This document shows, one piece after another, positions 50,741 to 59,786 of a DNA stretch of 64,000 nucleotides; position 1 is the stretch's first letter, and each line of letters opens with the position of its first letter. Under the pieces are notes generated by a model. The model ran no database searches. It saw only the letters and a list, made by a program, of their open reading frames with translations, and was not told the origin of the DNA. The stretch covers positions 1 to 64,000 of the forward strand of contig NZ_LUVZ01000003.1 of NCBI RefSeq assembly GCF_001593385.1. The letters are read 5' to 3'. Position numbers and translations under genes: made by a program. The stretch is from Chryseobacterium cucumeris (lineage in GTDB: Bacteria > Bacteroidota > Bacteroidia > Flavobacteriales > Weeksellaceae).

Positions 50741-51259
50741 CTACCTTCTTTCCAACTCCTTAAGTTTTCTTTTCATCAGCTTAATTTCTGCAGATTGGGT
50801 TTTAAAAATATTTCTCTGAAGAATAATCAGTTGTGGATCGCTGAGGTGTACTTTTTCAGATATCAAAAGGGCAGCTGCATGATGAGGAATCATACTTTTT
50901 ACAAACTGCCTGTCATCCACATTCACCTGTTCTCTGATTCCAAACCAGGAAAAAAGACTTGTCATCACTCCAATACTTACAATGATACAATTGAGTTTTC
51001 TGTTTCTATACCTCTTTCGCATAACCCATAATTCAATAAGTAACATGGCTGAAACCATCATGAGAGTCATGTATAAATTATTAATATTTGAAATAAAATT
51101 TCTCGGGTTGTCTATCATCGTGTACATAATGATGTACATAAAACAGAACATCATCAAAGCCATAAGTACAAATCGGCTGTACATTACAGAAGAATTAATT
51201 GAATGTTTTTTATCTTCTTTTAAAGAAGAGACTTCATTTTTATGCTTCATAATTTCCAT
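50741..51259 (-). CDS. Membrane protein with C-terminal DUF305 domain
   Basis: 172 residues from the ATG at 51259; an ATG at 51250 is also possible, and the longest frame uses GTG. Three membrane spans (FVLMALMMFCFMYIIMYTMI; LYMTLMMVSAMLLIELWVM; CIIVSIGVMTSLFSWFGI) precede a ferritin-like DUF305 domain with RQFVKSMIPHHAAALLISEK. The His pair in that motif is conserved and may bind metal. DUF305 proteins often occur near copper or other metal genes, but no such genes flank this one. Confidence 0.75.
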   Translation of the reverse strand: MEIMKHKNEVSSLKEDKKHSINSSVMYSRFVLMALMMFCFMYIIMYTMIDNPRNFISNINNLYMTLMMVSAMLLIELWVMRKRYRNRKLNCIIVSIGVMTSLFSWFGIREQVNVDDRQFVKSMIPHHAAALLISEKVHLSDPQLIILQRNIFKTQSAEIKLMKRKLKELERR

Positions 51260-51369
51260 AAGAGAGGGCACTGTAAATAATTATATAATTCAAAAACTTG
51301 TGATAAAAATAATACTATTTATCTGACAGGTTTATGCTTATACTCATAATAATTGACGAAAATATTTTA

Positions 51370-51396
51370 TTGTGTAATCAAAAAAAAATATATTTG
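51370..51396 (+). promoter_or_regulatory. Promoter of the beta-lactamase unit
   Basis: TTG (51370-51372), a 16-nt spacer, then TATATTTG (51389-51396), 28 nt before the ATG at 51425. Confidence 0.65.
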
Positions 51397-51424
51397 GAAA
51401 CCTAAAAATTAAGACCAAACTCAC

Positions 51425-52315
51425 ATGAAAAAAGGAATTATTTTCACATTCTTCGCTCTGTTATTCCACTTATCTCTTTTCTCTCAGGGTTCTAAACTTC
51501 CGGATCTAAAAAAAACAATTGAATCCATTATTTCCAATAAAAAGGCAGATGTAGGAGTTTCAATTATTGATCCTTACCACAAAGAAAGAATACAGATTAA
51601 TGGCAATAAGCTTTATCCAATGCTCAGTACCGTAAAGTTTCCAATTGCATTAACGGTTCTGAACAAAATAGAAAAAGGTGAACTTTCTTTACAGCAAAAA
51701 CTGCTCATTAAAAAAGAGGAATTATTGGAAGATACCTGGAGCCCATTCAGGAAAGAATATCCTGATGGTAATATAGAAATCAGTTTGGAAGAAGCTATAA
51801 AATGGATGGTTTCTTACAGTGACAATAATTTAACTGATATTTTGCTAAGGTTAATTGGCGGACCTGAGCCTGTACAACAATTCATCAATAGTAAAGATTT
51901 CATAATTAGGAACAATGAAGAAGATATGCATAAAGACTGGGAATCTCAATTTGTAAACAAAATAACACCCAATGAGACTACCAAACTGCTTGAGGCATTC
52001 AACAATGGAAAAATTCTCAACAAAAAACATACATTGTGGCTTTATAACGCCATGCTTAATAACACTACAGGAACAAAAAGGCTGAAGGGCAATTTGCCAC
52101 AACATGTAAAAACAGCCCATAGAACAGGAACTTCCTTTACAAATAAAGAAGGAATGACGGGCGCTGTTAATGATTTTGGTATTATAGAAATTTCCGGTAA
52201 GAAAAAGTTCTACATCGCTGTTTTTATTCATGATACTTATGAAAAATTCGGTGATGCGGAAGCTATTATTGCTGATATCTCCAAAGCAGCCTATGAATAT
52301 TACAACAAAAAATAA
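51425..52315 (+). CDS. bla: Class A beta-lactamase (Chryseobacterium CIA/CGA-like, A2 subclass)
   Basis: 296 residues, full length. Signal peptide ends LSLFSQ (about 21). Motifs: STVK (Ser68, Lys71), SDN (132-134), omega-loop NEEDMH (164-169) with the catalytic Glu in the position of the PER/CfxA NExxMH motif, and RTG (233-235) in place of KTG. NExxMH marks the A2 subclass of Bacteroidetes. It hydrolyses beta-lactams in the periplasm; the spectrum cannot be read from sequence. No regulator is adjacent. The next gene begins directly after its stop. Confidence 0.9.
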   Translation: MKKGIIFTFFALLFHLSLFSQGSKLPDLKKTIESIISNKKADVGVSIIDPYHKERIQINGNKLYPMLSTVKFPIALTVLNKIEKGELSLQQKLLIKKEELLEDTWSPFRKEYPDGNIEISLEEAIKWMVSYSDNNLTDILLRLIGGPEPVQQFINSKDFIIRNNEEDMHKDWESQFVNKITPNETTKLLEAFNNGKILNKKHTLWLYNAMLNNTTGTKRLKGNLPQHVKTAHRTGTSFTNKEGMTGAVNDFGIIEISGKKKFYIAVFIHDTYEKFGDAEAIIADISKAAYEYYNKK

Positions 52316-53356
52316 ATGATGACCATAACAAAATTACTCTTCACAGGTGCAATTTCTACCCTGCTATCTATTAACGCCACAGCTCAGAGAAAAGACATTT
52401 ATGCCCATAAAATTGACAGCATTATCACAGCTTCCAGCCCGATACAGTTCAATGGCGTTGTTCTGGTCACTCAAAAAGGAAATATACAATATCTGAAATC
52501 CAACGGTTACAAGGATTTTGAAAAAAAAATTCCTTTGAAAACAGATGATCAGTTTGAAATCATGTCAAACTCCAAGCAGGTGACCGCTGTTTTGGTTCTA
52601 CAGGCTGCCGAACAGGGAAAACTGTATCTTCATACTCCTATCAAAAAATATCTTCCCACTCTTACACAAACCTGGGCAGATACAGTAACAATCCATCATC
52701 TCCTGAACCATACTCACGGAATTACCAAACTGGAAAAATCCTCAGCTTTCAAAGCCGGTTCACAGTTTAAATATGGAAATCTCTCTTATATGATGCTTGG
52801 AGAAATTCTTAAAAATACTACAGGAAAAAGTTTCACAGAACTTGCCGGTTCTCTTTTTAAAAAACTAAGAATGGATCAGACTTTTGTTTATAACCCAAAG
52901 AATAATCAATCTCTCGTTCCCGGTTATATGAATGAAAACAATCAGTTTGAGAAAGTAAAAGAGTCTTTTCTGAATGATGACATTGCTCCTGCCGCAGGAA
53001 TCATTTCCACCGTACAGGATCTGGCAAAATGGGATCAGGCATTATTTAAAGGTAAACTTCTCTCCCCGGAATTTCAGAAATTAATGATGACCCCTTCCAC
53101 ACGTTCTCAGCATAATGTATTTGGAAAAGAAAGCATGGGATTCGGGTACAATATAAGGTTCATCAAAGAATCAGGTCTGGATTATTTTGCCGTGACTGGT
53201 CTTGGCGATGGGTTCACCTGTCTTAACACCTACTTTCCTTCCACAGATACAACATTGATCATCCTTGAAAATCAGATGCCTGAAAACCGTGAATACTGGA
53301 GTTTCAAAGAAGCTGCAATAAAAAATGCTGTTCTGAAGGCAATAACTTCTAAGTAA
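52316..53356 (+). CDS. Secreted serine hydrolase (class C beta-lactamase-like)
   Basis: 346 residues with signal peptide (ends NATAQ, about 24). Motifs: SNSK (Ser84, Lys87) and YGN (153-155); a weak GLGDGF stands where KTG/HxG would be. It looks like an esterase or D-Ala peptidase more than an AmpC. Its ATG follows the class A stop codon with no gap, so the two serine enzymes are translated from one mRNA. A joint role in cell-wall or beta-lactam handling is inferred. Confidence 0.87.
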   Translation: MMTITKLLFTGAISTLLSINATAQRKDIYAHKIDSIITASSPIQFNGVVLVTQKGNIQYLKSNGYKDFEKKIPLKTDDQFEIMSNSKQVTAVLVLQAAEQGKLYLHTPIKKYLPTLTQTWADTVTIHHLLNHTHGITKLEKSSAFKAGSQFKYGNLSYMMLGEILKNTTGKSFTELAGSLFKKLRMDQTFVYNPKNNQSLVPGYMNENNQFEKVKESFLNDDIAPAAGIISTVQDLAKWDQALFKGKLLSPEFQKLMMTPSTRSQHNVFGKESMGFGYNIRFIKESGLDYFAVTGLGDGFTCLNTYFPSTDTTLIILENQMPENREYWSFKEAAIKNAVLKAITSK

Positions 53357-53405
53357 ACCACAAAAAGTTTTTAAAAAATATCCACCAAAGGCTTTTAAAA
53401 CACAC

Positions 53406-53440
53406 AGTATTTAATTTTATAGCAGATAAAATTAAATACT
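53406..53440. repeat. Perfect 15-bp hairpin repeat, shared with 50.1 kb
   Basis: AGTATTTAATTTTAT (53406-53420) and ATAAAATTAAATACT (53426-53440) enclose AGCAG. The right arm plus GCTT matches the element at 50111-50127 (ATAAAATTGAATACTGTTT). It lies 49 nt after the stop at 53356 and may also end transcription, although no T run follows. The rest of 53357-53898 shows no gene. Confidence 0.55.
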
Positions 53441-53898
53441 GCTTTCAACAATAATAAACTGATTGTCAACAAACACCAGATCTCTGTTGGGAGAAGCTAC
53501 AAACAAGAGTTTGATGCTTTTGTAGACACTGTTTCTAAAAACAAACTGTTATAATTTCTCTAATTTTATTTCACAAAATTTCAATTTTACTATTTATTTT
53601 AAATTATTTTTTTAATTAAATCTTACGTAAAGGTTTTTCAAACTGTTTTTCAATACATTACATCCTTCCAACGATCAAAAACCTATCGCAAACAAGCATA
53701 GCAGCACTTTAGTAAAAAAGAATTAATCTCATGGTTACCAAACTTTTATATAAACCATGAAATCCATAGCATCAGCAGATGATCACGTATCAATATTAAA
53801 AAAAAGTGTTACTTTTGCTTTAACGATTAAAATTGTTTTTTAGCTTTTTTATGAGTAAATTTATGTGCACCAAGTTATAAAACATTAAAATTCATTCC

Positions 53899-54459
53899 AT
53901 GAGAAAAATAATTCTACTTATTACATGTATGTTCGGTATTTCAGTTTTCTCACAGATCAAAGTGTTGAAAAATGAAAGTTTGGTGGAAATTGGTAAAGAT
54001 AATTCCGTTGGTCTCTATAAAAAGGAAGATAAATTTACAGTCAACTACCAGGATCTGAACACCAGCAACCTGAACACAATCCGCTCTTTTTCATTCCAGA
54101 ATCTTAATGGTGATGTGGCCGGATTATATAAGCTTATTATGGATGGTTTTGTTACCACTCCAGAAGAAAATGTTGTATTGGAACTTCCCAATGACATCAT
54201 AGAACTTCATTATGAAAAAAACTATGGTCAACAAACCATGCAGTTTATCCAGGTGATCAACAAAAACAGAAAGTACATTGGAAAATCACAGTTTTTAACC
54301 CAAAAACAGGTGGAAAAAATTTTTGGAAGAACCAATGGAAAGTATGCGATGTATGACAAACCGGCCACGATAAACCCAACGGGTAATAAGGGAACCACAA
54401 ATACAGCCTCTACAGCAACTCCGGCATCAGGCGGAGCCAAGAAAAAATCAAGAAAATAA
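53899..54459 (+). CDS. Exported protein of unknown function, 186 residues
   Basis: Signal peptide MRKIILLITCMFGISVFSQ. The mature beta-rich domain (about 20-150) has IKVLKNESLVEIGKDNSVGL and VVLELPNDIIELHYEKNYGQ. The tail (about 155-186) is Thr/Ala/Gly-rich and ends in AKKKSRK. No family is recognised. It is closed by a terminator. Confidence 0.7.
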   Translation: MRKIILLITCMFGISVFSQIKVLKNESLVEIGKDNSVGLYKKEDKFTVNYQDLNTSNLNTIRSFSFQNLNGDVAGLYKLIMDGFVTTPEENVVLELPNDIIELHYEKNYGQQTMQFIQVINKNRKYIGKSQFLTQKQVEKIFGRTNGKYAMYDKPATINPTGNKGTTNTASTATPASGGAKKKSRK

Positions 54460-54480
54460 TTATATTTTATAAATATTGCG

Positions 54481-54508
54481 AAACTCATTCTATCGGATGA
54501 GTTTTTTT
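54481..54508 (+). terminator. Terminator after the 186-residue gene
   Basis: AAACTCATTC (54481-54490) pairs with GGATGAGTTT (54495-54504), 4-nt loop, then a T run. A -7 box for the next gene follows within 9 nt. Confidence 0.8.
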
Positions 54509-54512
54509 ATTT

Positions 54513-54520
54513 TATTTTTG
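54513..54520 (+). promoter_or_regulatory. -7 promoter box for the ABC ATPase gene
   Basis: TATTTTTG fits the consensus and lies 19 nt before the ATG at 54540. Confidence 0.5.
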
Positions 54521-54539
54521 CAGAAAGATAGTAAAACTT

Positions 54540-55235
54540 ATGCCGCTTCAGATAATCAATTTAACCAAAAAATTTGGTGAACAGACTGCCCTTGACAACA
54601 TCAACATTTCTATTGATAAAAATGAGATCATCGGTCTTCTTGGCCCAAACGGTGCCGGAAAATCTACCCTGATGAAATCTATTGTCGGTGCACTGAAAAT
54701 TGATCAGGGAGAAATTATTTTCAATGGAATGAATATCTCAGACCATGAGATCGAAAGCAAAAAGAAAATCGGTTTTCTTCCTGAAAATAATCCGCTTTAT
54801 CTGGAGATGTATGTGAAAGAATACCTTCAGTTTGTTGCCAACATCCACAAAATTTCTGAATCCAGGGTAGATGAGGTGATCGAACTGGTAGGAATTACTC
54901 CCGAAAAATCTAAAAAGATCGGCCAGTTATCTAAAGGATATAAACAGCGTGTAGGGCTTGCACAGGCCATTATTCATCAACCGGATTTACTGATTCTTGA
55001 TGAGCCTACCAACGGTCTTGATCCTAACCAAATCATTGAAATCCGTAATGTGGTAAAAGAAATCGGACAGCAAAAGACTGTTTTACTTTCTACCCACATT
55101 ATGCAGGAAGTGGAGGCGCTTTGCTCTAGAGTCATTCTGATCCATAAAGGAAATATTCTTCAGGACTGCCCTATTGATGAGTTTAAAGCTAAATTTGAAA
55201 GCCTGGAAGATGCTTTTGCAAGTTATACCGCATAA
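54540..55235 (+). CDS. ABC transporter ATPase, GldA-like
   Basis: 231 residues. Walker A GPNGAGKST (35-43), signature LSKGYKQR (130-137, SKGYKQR in place of LSGGQ), Walker B LLILDEP (150-156), and a switch His in LLSTHIM. The LSKGYKQR signature is typical of the gliding-motility/gut-transport branch (GldA-like), but the ~70-residue C-terminal extension of GldA is missing and no permease gene is adjacent. The partner and substrate are unknown. Confidence 0.85.
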   Translation: MPLQIINLTKKFGEQTALDNINISIDKNEIIGLLGPNGAGKSTLMKSIVGALKIDQGEIIFNGMNISDHEIESKKKIGFLPENNPLYLEMYVKEYLQFVANIHKISESRVDEVIELVGITPEKSKKIGQLSKGYKQRVGLAQAIIHQPDLLILDEPTNGLDPNQIIEIRNVVKEIGQQKTVLLSTHIMQEVEALCSRVILIHKGNILQDCPIDEFKAKFESLEDAFASYTA

Positions 55236-55244
55236 AAGTATGAG

Positions 55245-55274
55245 ATCGCCCGAAAGTTTTTCGGGCGATTTTTT
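55245..55274 (+). terminator. Terminator after the ABC ATPase gene
   Basis: ATCGCCCGAAA (55245-55255) pairs with TTTCGGGCGAT (55259-55269), 3-nt loop, then TTTTTT. Confidence 0.85.
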
Positions 55275-55707
55275 AGTTTTTAATGATATATCCTACAGGT
55301 GCTGTAAATTTTAAAATCTCATACTTTTTATAGTGGATCCAGAATTTATTCTTGTTATTAAAATCCTGATTCATGTAAAGTGTATCTTTTTGAGGCATAA
55401 GCACAACATAAATATCTTTATCAACAACTCTCATTTTCTCGCTTACAAGATGAATATCCGACAATTCTCTTTTTGAAAAAAGTGAATTTTTCTGTTCTAT
55501 TTTTGAAGCATTTATATTTTTTACAAGTTCATTTTTAACCATATGATTGCGTACTGTAATCATTAAAAAAAATAAAATCAAGCTGATAAGCATACCCAAA
55601 AAGGCCCAAGAACTTTTTTTCACAATTTCACAATAGATTTCAATAATAGAGAAAACAAAAAAACTAATAATCAGTAATGTTATAATGAGCTGAACGATAT
55701 AAATCAT
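55273..55707 (-). CDS. Small membrane protein of unknown function, 144 residues
   Basis: Two N-terminal membrane spans (IYIVQLIITLLIISFFVFSI, about 2-21; FLGMLISLILFFLMITV, about 36-52), then a charged soluble part. No family is recognised. It lies 48 nt downstream of the SPFH gene on the same strand, so the two may form an operon; small NfeD-like partners are common next to SPFH genes, but this is not clearly NfeD. Confidence 0.65.
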   Translation of the reverse strand: MIYIVQLIITLLIISFFVFSIIEIYCEIVKKSSWAFLGMLISLILFFLMITVRNHMVKNELVKNINASKIEQKNSLFSKRELSDIHLVSEKMRVVDKDIYVVLMPQKDTLYMNQDFNNKNKFWIHYKKYEILKFTAPVGYIIKN

Positions 55708-55755
55708 TTTAAAAATTCAAAATTTGAGTTAAGTTTAAATTATTTGTCAATTGAG

Positions 55756-57693
55756 TTAAGAATTGTTATCAGGCTTTTCTTCAGAAGTAGAAACAGTCTC
55801 TCCATTTTTCTTCTGAACCTGTTCCAACAGCTGAAGTCCTAAAAGCCCGCTGATTCCTCCATTCGCAGAATCTCCGCTTCCTCCGATTAACACTTCAGGC
55901 ATTATTCTTACATTCTGATTCGCTATATTTTCCATGATTTTTAATTGGGTAAAATTATTGCCGCCCATTGCTTCCACAGACAGTTTGTAAGATTCTGCAT
56001 TAGATTTACCGATAGCCAGAATTTTTTCTGCTTCAGCATTACCGGTCAACGAAATCTGCTCAGCACTTGCTTTGGCCAGCAACTCTATTTTTTCTGCTTC
56101 GGCTTTTGCGAGAAGTCTAGTTTTCTCAGCTTCTCCGGTTGCCAGCAGTTTCAATCGGTCTCCTTCCGCGTTTGCCTGCAGTCTTACAGAATTGGCGTCT
56201 CCGGTTGCTTTTTTCACCGATGCATCTGCAATCCTTTCTGCAATCACAACCCCCTGATCTGCTTTTACAATTTCTTTCTGCATATCCGCAACAGCCGTTT
56301 CTTTTTCCAGTGCCTGACGGGTTTCCTGAGCCAGCATTTCAGTTTCATAAGTTATTTTCTGCTCTTCCGCCAGTTTTCTGTCTGTTAGAGTTTTCATTAA
56401 ACTTTCCGGTGGAACAATAGCTCCAATCAAAGTATCAACAGCATTCACGTTATATTGTTCCAAAACACTGCTGATATGGTCTTTTGCCGACTGTTGTCTT
56501 TCTTTTCGTGTCCCTAAAAATGCAATCACATCACTGTCCTGCGCTGAGTTTCTGAAATAATTCCCAATCGTAGGCTCTAAAACCTGACTTACAAGATTGA
56601 TCATATTCCCGAAACGGGCAATTACTTTTGGAGCTTCATAAGTTGGAATATGAATGATCTGGGAAACATCAAGATTAAAAGGGAAACCGTCTTTACTTCG
56701 AACGGTAATCGTTGAAAGATTTTTATCAAGTTGATGAGATTCGCTTCTTTCATAAGCCCAGTTCAAAACTAAGTTGGTGGTAGGAACAAGCTCAACCTTC
56801 ATAATATAAGGATTAATAGGATATTTTCCCGGACCAATGGGTTCTGCCCATACACCTTTATGGCCTTTCTCTACGATATTTCCATGTTTAAAATCGACTC
56901 CGCTGAGGTCTTTTCCTTCTTCACCTACATAGCTGATGATTACTCCGACATGACCGATCGGAATTTCCGTCATTTTTACCATTTCAACTTTTGTAAACCA
57001 GGGATTCAGAAAATAGGAACCAGCCAGGATTACCTGCTCCTGAAGGCCTTTATATCCTCCGTTACTTAAAAAAGTGTCCACATCCTGGAACTTATTATGA
57101 TCATTGATAATTTTACCGGCAATCTGACCTTCTTCTAAAGGACTTCCTTCCATTGTTGTGATAATTCCCACCGCATTGTCAGGAATTTGAGTCATCTCCG
57201 TTAATTCTACTTCAAATAATAATGTATTGATCCTGTATGATCCCGGTGCAATAATCGCAGTCTGGCGGCCTTTTCTTCCTCCGTTTTTTAAAAAGGCTTC
57301 AGCATCCTGAAAAGAATCGCAGTCTACTTTTCTGGCTAAGATCCTTCCCGTTTCCAGTTCTATACCGTCTTTTGCCAGCAGTAACCCTATTTTACCCGTC
57401 GGAATCACTGTAAAAGATTGAAAATCGATAGAATACTGCCAGATCCATTTTCCAAAATATACTCCCGGAGCCAATGTCTGAGCCTGAAAACCTGCTTCTC
57501 CGTTGGTGGCAATAATTCTACCTTCCGGAAGTTCCTGTTTTCCTACCAACACAAATTTTTTGGTCACCAAACCGATTTTGTCCTGGGGAACAATAATCAA
57601 TCCAAAGAAAATTCTTAAAATGAATTTGTAAAAAAGTACGCACAAAAGCGCCATTACGGCCGGAATCATCCAGCCATGAAAACCTAATTCCAT
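55756..57693 (-). CDS. SPFH/flotillin-type protein with vault-like repeats
   Basis: 645 residues. One N-terminal span (about 9-34), then four repeats of about 62-74 residues starting at P36, P98, P171 and P245, each opening P-x3-[IV]-G and closing with a PGxY-type turn (APGVYF, APGSYRIN, LAGSYFLNP, GPGKYPINP). Then comes the SPFH domain (about 305-480) and a long Ala/Glu-rich coiled coil (about 440-590: QANAEGDRLKLLATGEAEKT) and a disordered tail. The repeat form resembles the repeats of eukaryotic major vault protein, whose shoulder is SPFH-like. It likely forms large membrane-bound rings. Confidence 0.85.
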   Translation of the reverse strand: MELGFHGWMIPAVMALLCVLFYKFILRIFFGLIIVPQDKIGLVTKKFVLVGKQELPEGRIIATNGEAGFQAQTLAPGVYFGKWIWQYSIDFQSFTVIPTGKIGLLLAKDGIELETGRILARKVDCDSFQDAEAFLKNGGRKGRQTAIIAPGSYRINTLLFEVELTEMTQIPDNAVGIITTMEGSPLEEGQIAGKIINDHNKFQDVDTFLSNGGYKGLQEQVILAGSYFLNPWFTKVEMVKMTEIPIGHVGVIISYVGEEGKDLSGVDFKHGNIVEKGHKGVWAEPIGPGKYPINPYIMKVELVPTTNLVLNWAYERSESHQLDKNLSTITVRSKDGFPFNLDVSQIIHIPTYEAPKVIARFGNMINLVSQVLEPTIGNYFRNSAQDSDVIAFLGTRKERQQSAKDHISSVLEQYNVNAVDTLIGAIVPPESLMKTLTDRKLAEEQKITYETEMLAQETRQALEKETAVADMQKEIVKADQGVVIAERIADASVKKATGDANSVRLQANAEGDRLKLLATGEAEKTRLLAKAEAEKIELLAKASAEQISLTGNAEAEKILAIGKSNAESYKLSVEAMGGNNFTQLKIMENIANQNVRIMPEVLIGGSGDSANGGISGLLGLQLLEQVQKKNGETVSTSEEKPDNNS

Positions 57694-57717
57694 AGTTTGT
57701 TTTTGTTTTTTAGTTAA

Positions 57718-57828
57718 ATTTTAAAACGGGGATTGCGCTCTGATTCTTCAGAATACGAAAAAACAGAGTACGAATTATGTTATAATTCTTTCGAAAAAAT
57801 TAAGAAATTACAGGAGGAGATGTATTAA
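57718..57828 (+). other. Coding-like fragment in the gap before the SPFH gene
   Basis: A plus-strand frame of 36 codons without ATG reads SDSSEYEKTEYELCYNSFEK, then IKKLQEEMY and TAA (57826-57828). The composition looks real but it has no start and no family. It may be a gene relic. The rest of the gap 57694-58135 shows only the promoter box below. Confidence 0.25.
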
Positions 57829-58092
57829 AAATCGTGAAGATGATTTCTGATACTTTTAATAGAAAAAACTTAAAGTTAATTAGTTTCATTTTGATAATAA
57901 AGGAACGAGATCCTTTGATGATACAAATGTACATAAGAAAAGTATTCAGTTGTTTCAGAATTTGATACTATTTCGCCAACAAAATAGTAATCAACTGAAA
58001 ATCAATATTATTATTTTCAAGAACCCATAAATAAAAGTCCTAAGAACTTCTTTTTCAGAACGATACCCGGTCTATTTAACGAAAATTGGCTC

Positions 58093-58100
58093 TATATTTG
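58093..58100 (+). promoter_or_regulatory. -7 promoter box for the 145-residue exported protein
   Basis: TATATTTG lies 35 nt before the ATG at 58136. Confidence 0.55.
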
Positions 58101-58135
58101 ATAGAGTCTGAAATGTTAACCAATAACCACTCAAT

Positions 58136-58573
58136 ATGATAAAGCATATTTTATTAGGGACTTTCTGCTTAGCTCAGTTTTCTTTTGTTCATGCTAAAGA
58201 AGTTCCCGCTTCGAAGACAGACGGTTTTATAACTTCTTCTACCCTTCAGCAGGTACCGAAAACTGTTATTATTAAAACCAAAAAGTTCAAGATCAGAATC
58301 GACAAACAACCGAATGGCAAGTACCTTTACCAGTCGTGGAATGCCAACGCAAAGATTACGGCAAAACCAAGCATGATCATCAGTGACGGAGAACTGATTC
58401 CTGATGGTACAGGAGGCAACTATTATATCAACTTCAATAATGAGGGGCACAGTTATCAGATCTGGAGAAATTATCTTACAGATTCTCCGAAAAAAGCACC
58501 TTATACATTAGTTGTAAATGATGCGGATGACCGTGAAATCGTTCGCCAGGACGGATATGTCGTGAAAAATTAG
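58136..58573 (+). CDS. Exported protein of unknown function, 145 residues
   Basis: Signal peptide ends FVHAK (about 20). The rest is a compact beta-rich domain: KTVIIKTKKFKIRIDKQPNG, YLYQSWNANAKITAKPSMII, NYYINFNNEGHSYQIWRNYL. No family is recognised. Monocistronic, with its own promoter and a terminator downstream. Confidence 0.7.
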   Translation: MIKHILLGTFCLAQFSFVHAKEVPASKTDGFITSSTLQQVPKTVIIKTKKFKIRIDKQPNGKYLYQSWNANAKITAKPSMIISDGELIPDGTGGNYYINFNNEGHSYQIWRNYLTDSPKKAPYTLVVNDADDREIVRQDGYVVKN

Positions 58574-58681
58574 AATTATAAAAGAGGGAAGCTGAAAGAA
58601 TGAGGCTGAAAAGTTGTTATAGTCTGCCTATAACTTCTCTTTTAGAACCCAAGATTGTTTTCCTTTCTTATAAAATAAAAG

Positions 58682-58710
58682 TCCTGTATTGATTAATGCA
58701 GGATTTTTTT
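58682..58710. terminator. Bidirectional terminator between convergent genes
   Basis: TCCTGTATT (58682-58690) pairs with AATGCAGGA (58695-58703), one G-T pair, 4-nt loop, then TTTTTTT. The left side is A-rich, so it also serves the patatin gene. Confidence 0.8.
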
Positions 58711-59509
58711 ATGTTCCGGATTGTTTTAATTCTGTGAAAAAAGTACTTTCTTCATAGCTTTCTTTTGCTGCTTTGTAACCGATATTGAAAATCTCTTCCA
58801 GTCTGTCTTTTCTCCGTTCGAAAGTTCCGTAGGAAGATAATTTTTGGGAAGAAATGAACCAGTCGCAGTAATCAAATTTTATTTTTTCGATCCTGTAGGA
58901 CAGAAGGTCGTAAGAGCGGGAAACAATAGCTTTAATAGAGTTTAGATCCTTAATCTTTGCTTCATTGGGTGGGGATACAAATACACCAATCAGCTTATCA
59001 CAGTCTTCTCTGATGATATCTGCCGGAAAGTTATTCAGTACTCCTCCATCACAATACATTTCATCACCGATGATATAAGGAGTGGTAATTCCCGGAATAG
59101 AGCATGAAGCAATAATGGCATCAACAATCTCAAAGTCTTTATCAAAAATCTTCTGGGTTCCACCAACAAGCTCTGTGGCTACAATTTTCACCTCGATATC
59201 AAGATCTCCCAATTTCATATCATGGAAAATAGGTTTCAGATAGTTTCTGAAGATCACTGAAGAAACCAAGCCCGGCTGATTGAAGGTAAAGTGCTTCCAG
59301 TTGAAAAAATAGACGGAATTGAAAAATTCCAGGATTTCTTCCGGAGTTTTTCCTATAGCATGCAGACATCCTACAATAGAACCTGCGCTACAGCAGGAAA
59401 GGATATCGACTTCAATTCTTTTTTCCTGTAAGAATTTTAATACTCCTGCATGAGCGATTCCTTTGGTACCGCCTCCTGATAAAACAAGTCCTACTCTCTC
59501 AAAATTCAT
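58709..59509 (-). CDS. Patatin-like phospholipase with altered nucleophile elbow
   Basis: 266 residues. The oxyanion loop GGGTKG is at 12-17. The nucleophile elbow, normally GxSxG, reads CCSAGS with Ser41; the first Gly is replaced by Cys. The dyad Asp is in DGGVLNN (154-160). The rest fits the bacterial patatin family (KIVATELVGGTQKIF, ASCSIPGITTPYII). It should hydrolyse acyl esters of lipids; the Cys may reduce or change activity. No signal peptide. Confidence 0.87.
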   Translation of the reverse strand: MNFERVGLVLSGGGTKGIAHAGVLKFLQEKRIEVDILSCCSAGSIVGCLHAIGKTPEEILEFFNSVYFFNWKHFTFNQPGLVSSVIFRNYLKPIFHDMKLGDLDIEVKIVATELVGGTQKIFDKDFEIVDAIIASCSIPGITTPYIIGDEMYCDGGVLNNFPADIIREDCDKLIGVFVSPPNEAKIKDLNSIKAIVSRSYDLLSYRIEKIKFDYCDWFISSQKLSSYGTFERRKDRLEEIFNIGYKAAKESYEESTFFTELKQSGT

Positions 59510-59786
59510 TGAATAAATGTAAGAAAACAGGCTGAAATAATTAAGTTAATTTTTATAAATATGCTGATTTTAAAATTATTTTAAGAAAAATCATTAAAAT
59601 CACATCAAAATTCAATCAAAATAATTTTAACTCCTTAAGCAGCATGTCCTTCTATCTACTATTAAAACCAATACTTTTCAAAATTAATGTAAAAATGATC
59701 ATTCAGATATTAAAATATATACTGTAGTTTTTTACTTTTATCAAATCAATTTTTAAGAATGAGCCTTGTAAAACAAATCATTTAAA

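Noticed and set aside
55945..56420. Overlapping plus-strand frames rich in Phe, Cys and Ser
   Set aside because: They are the reverse complement of the Ala/Glu coiled-coil repeats of the SPFH gene.
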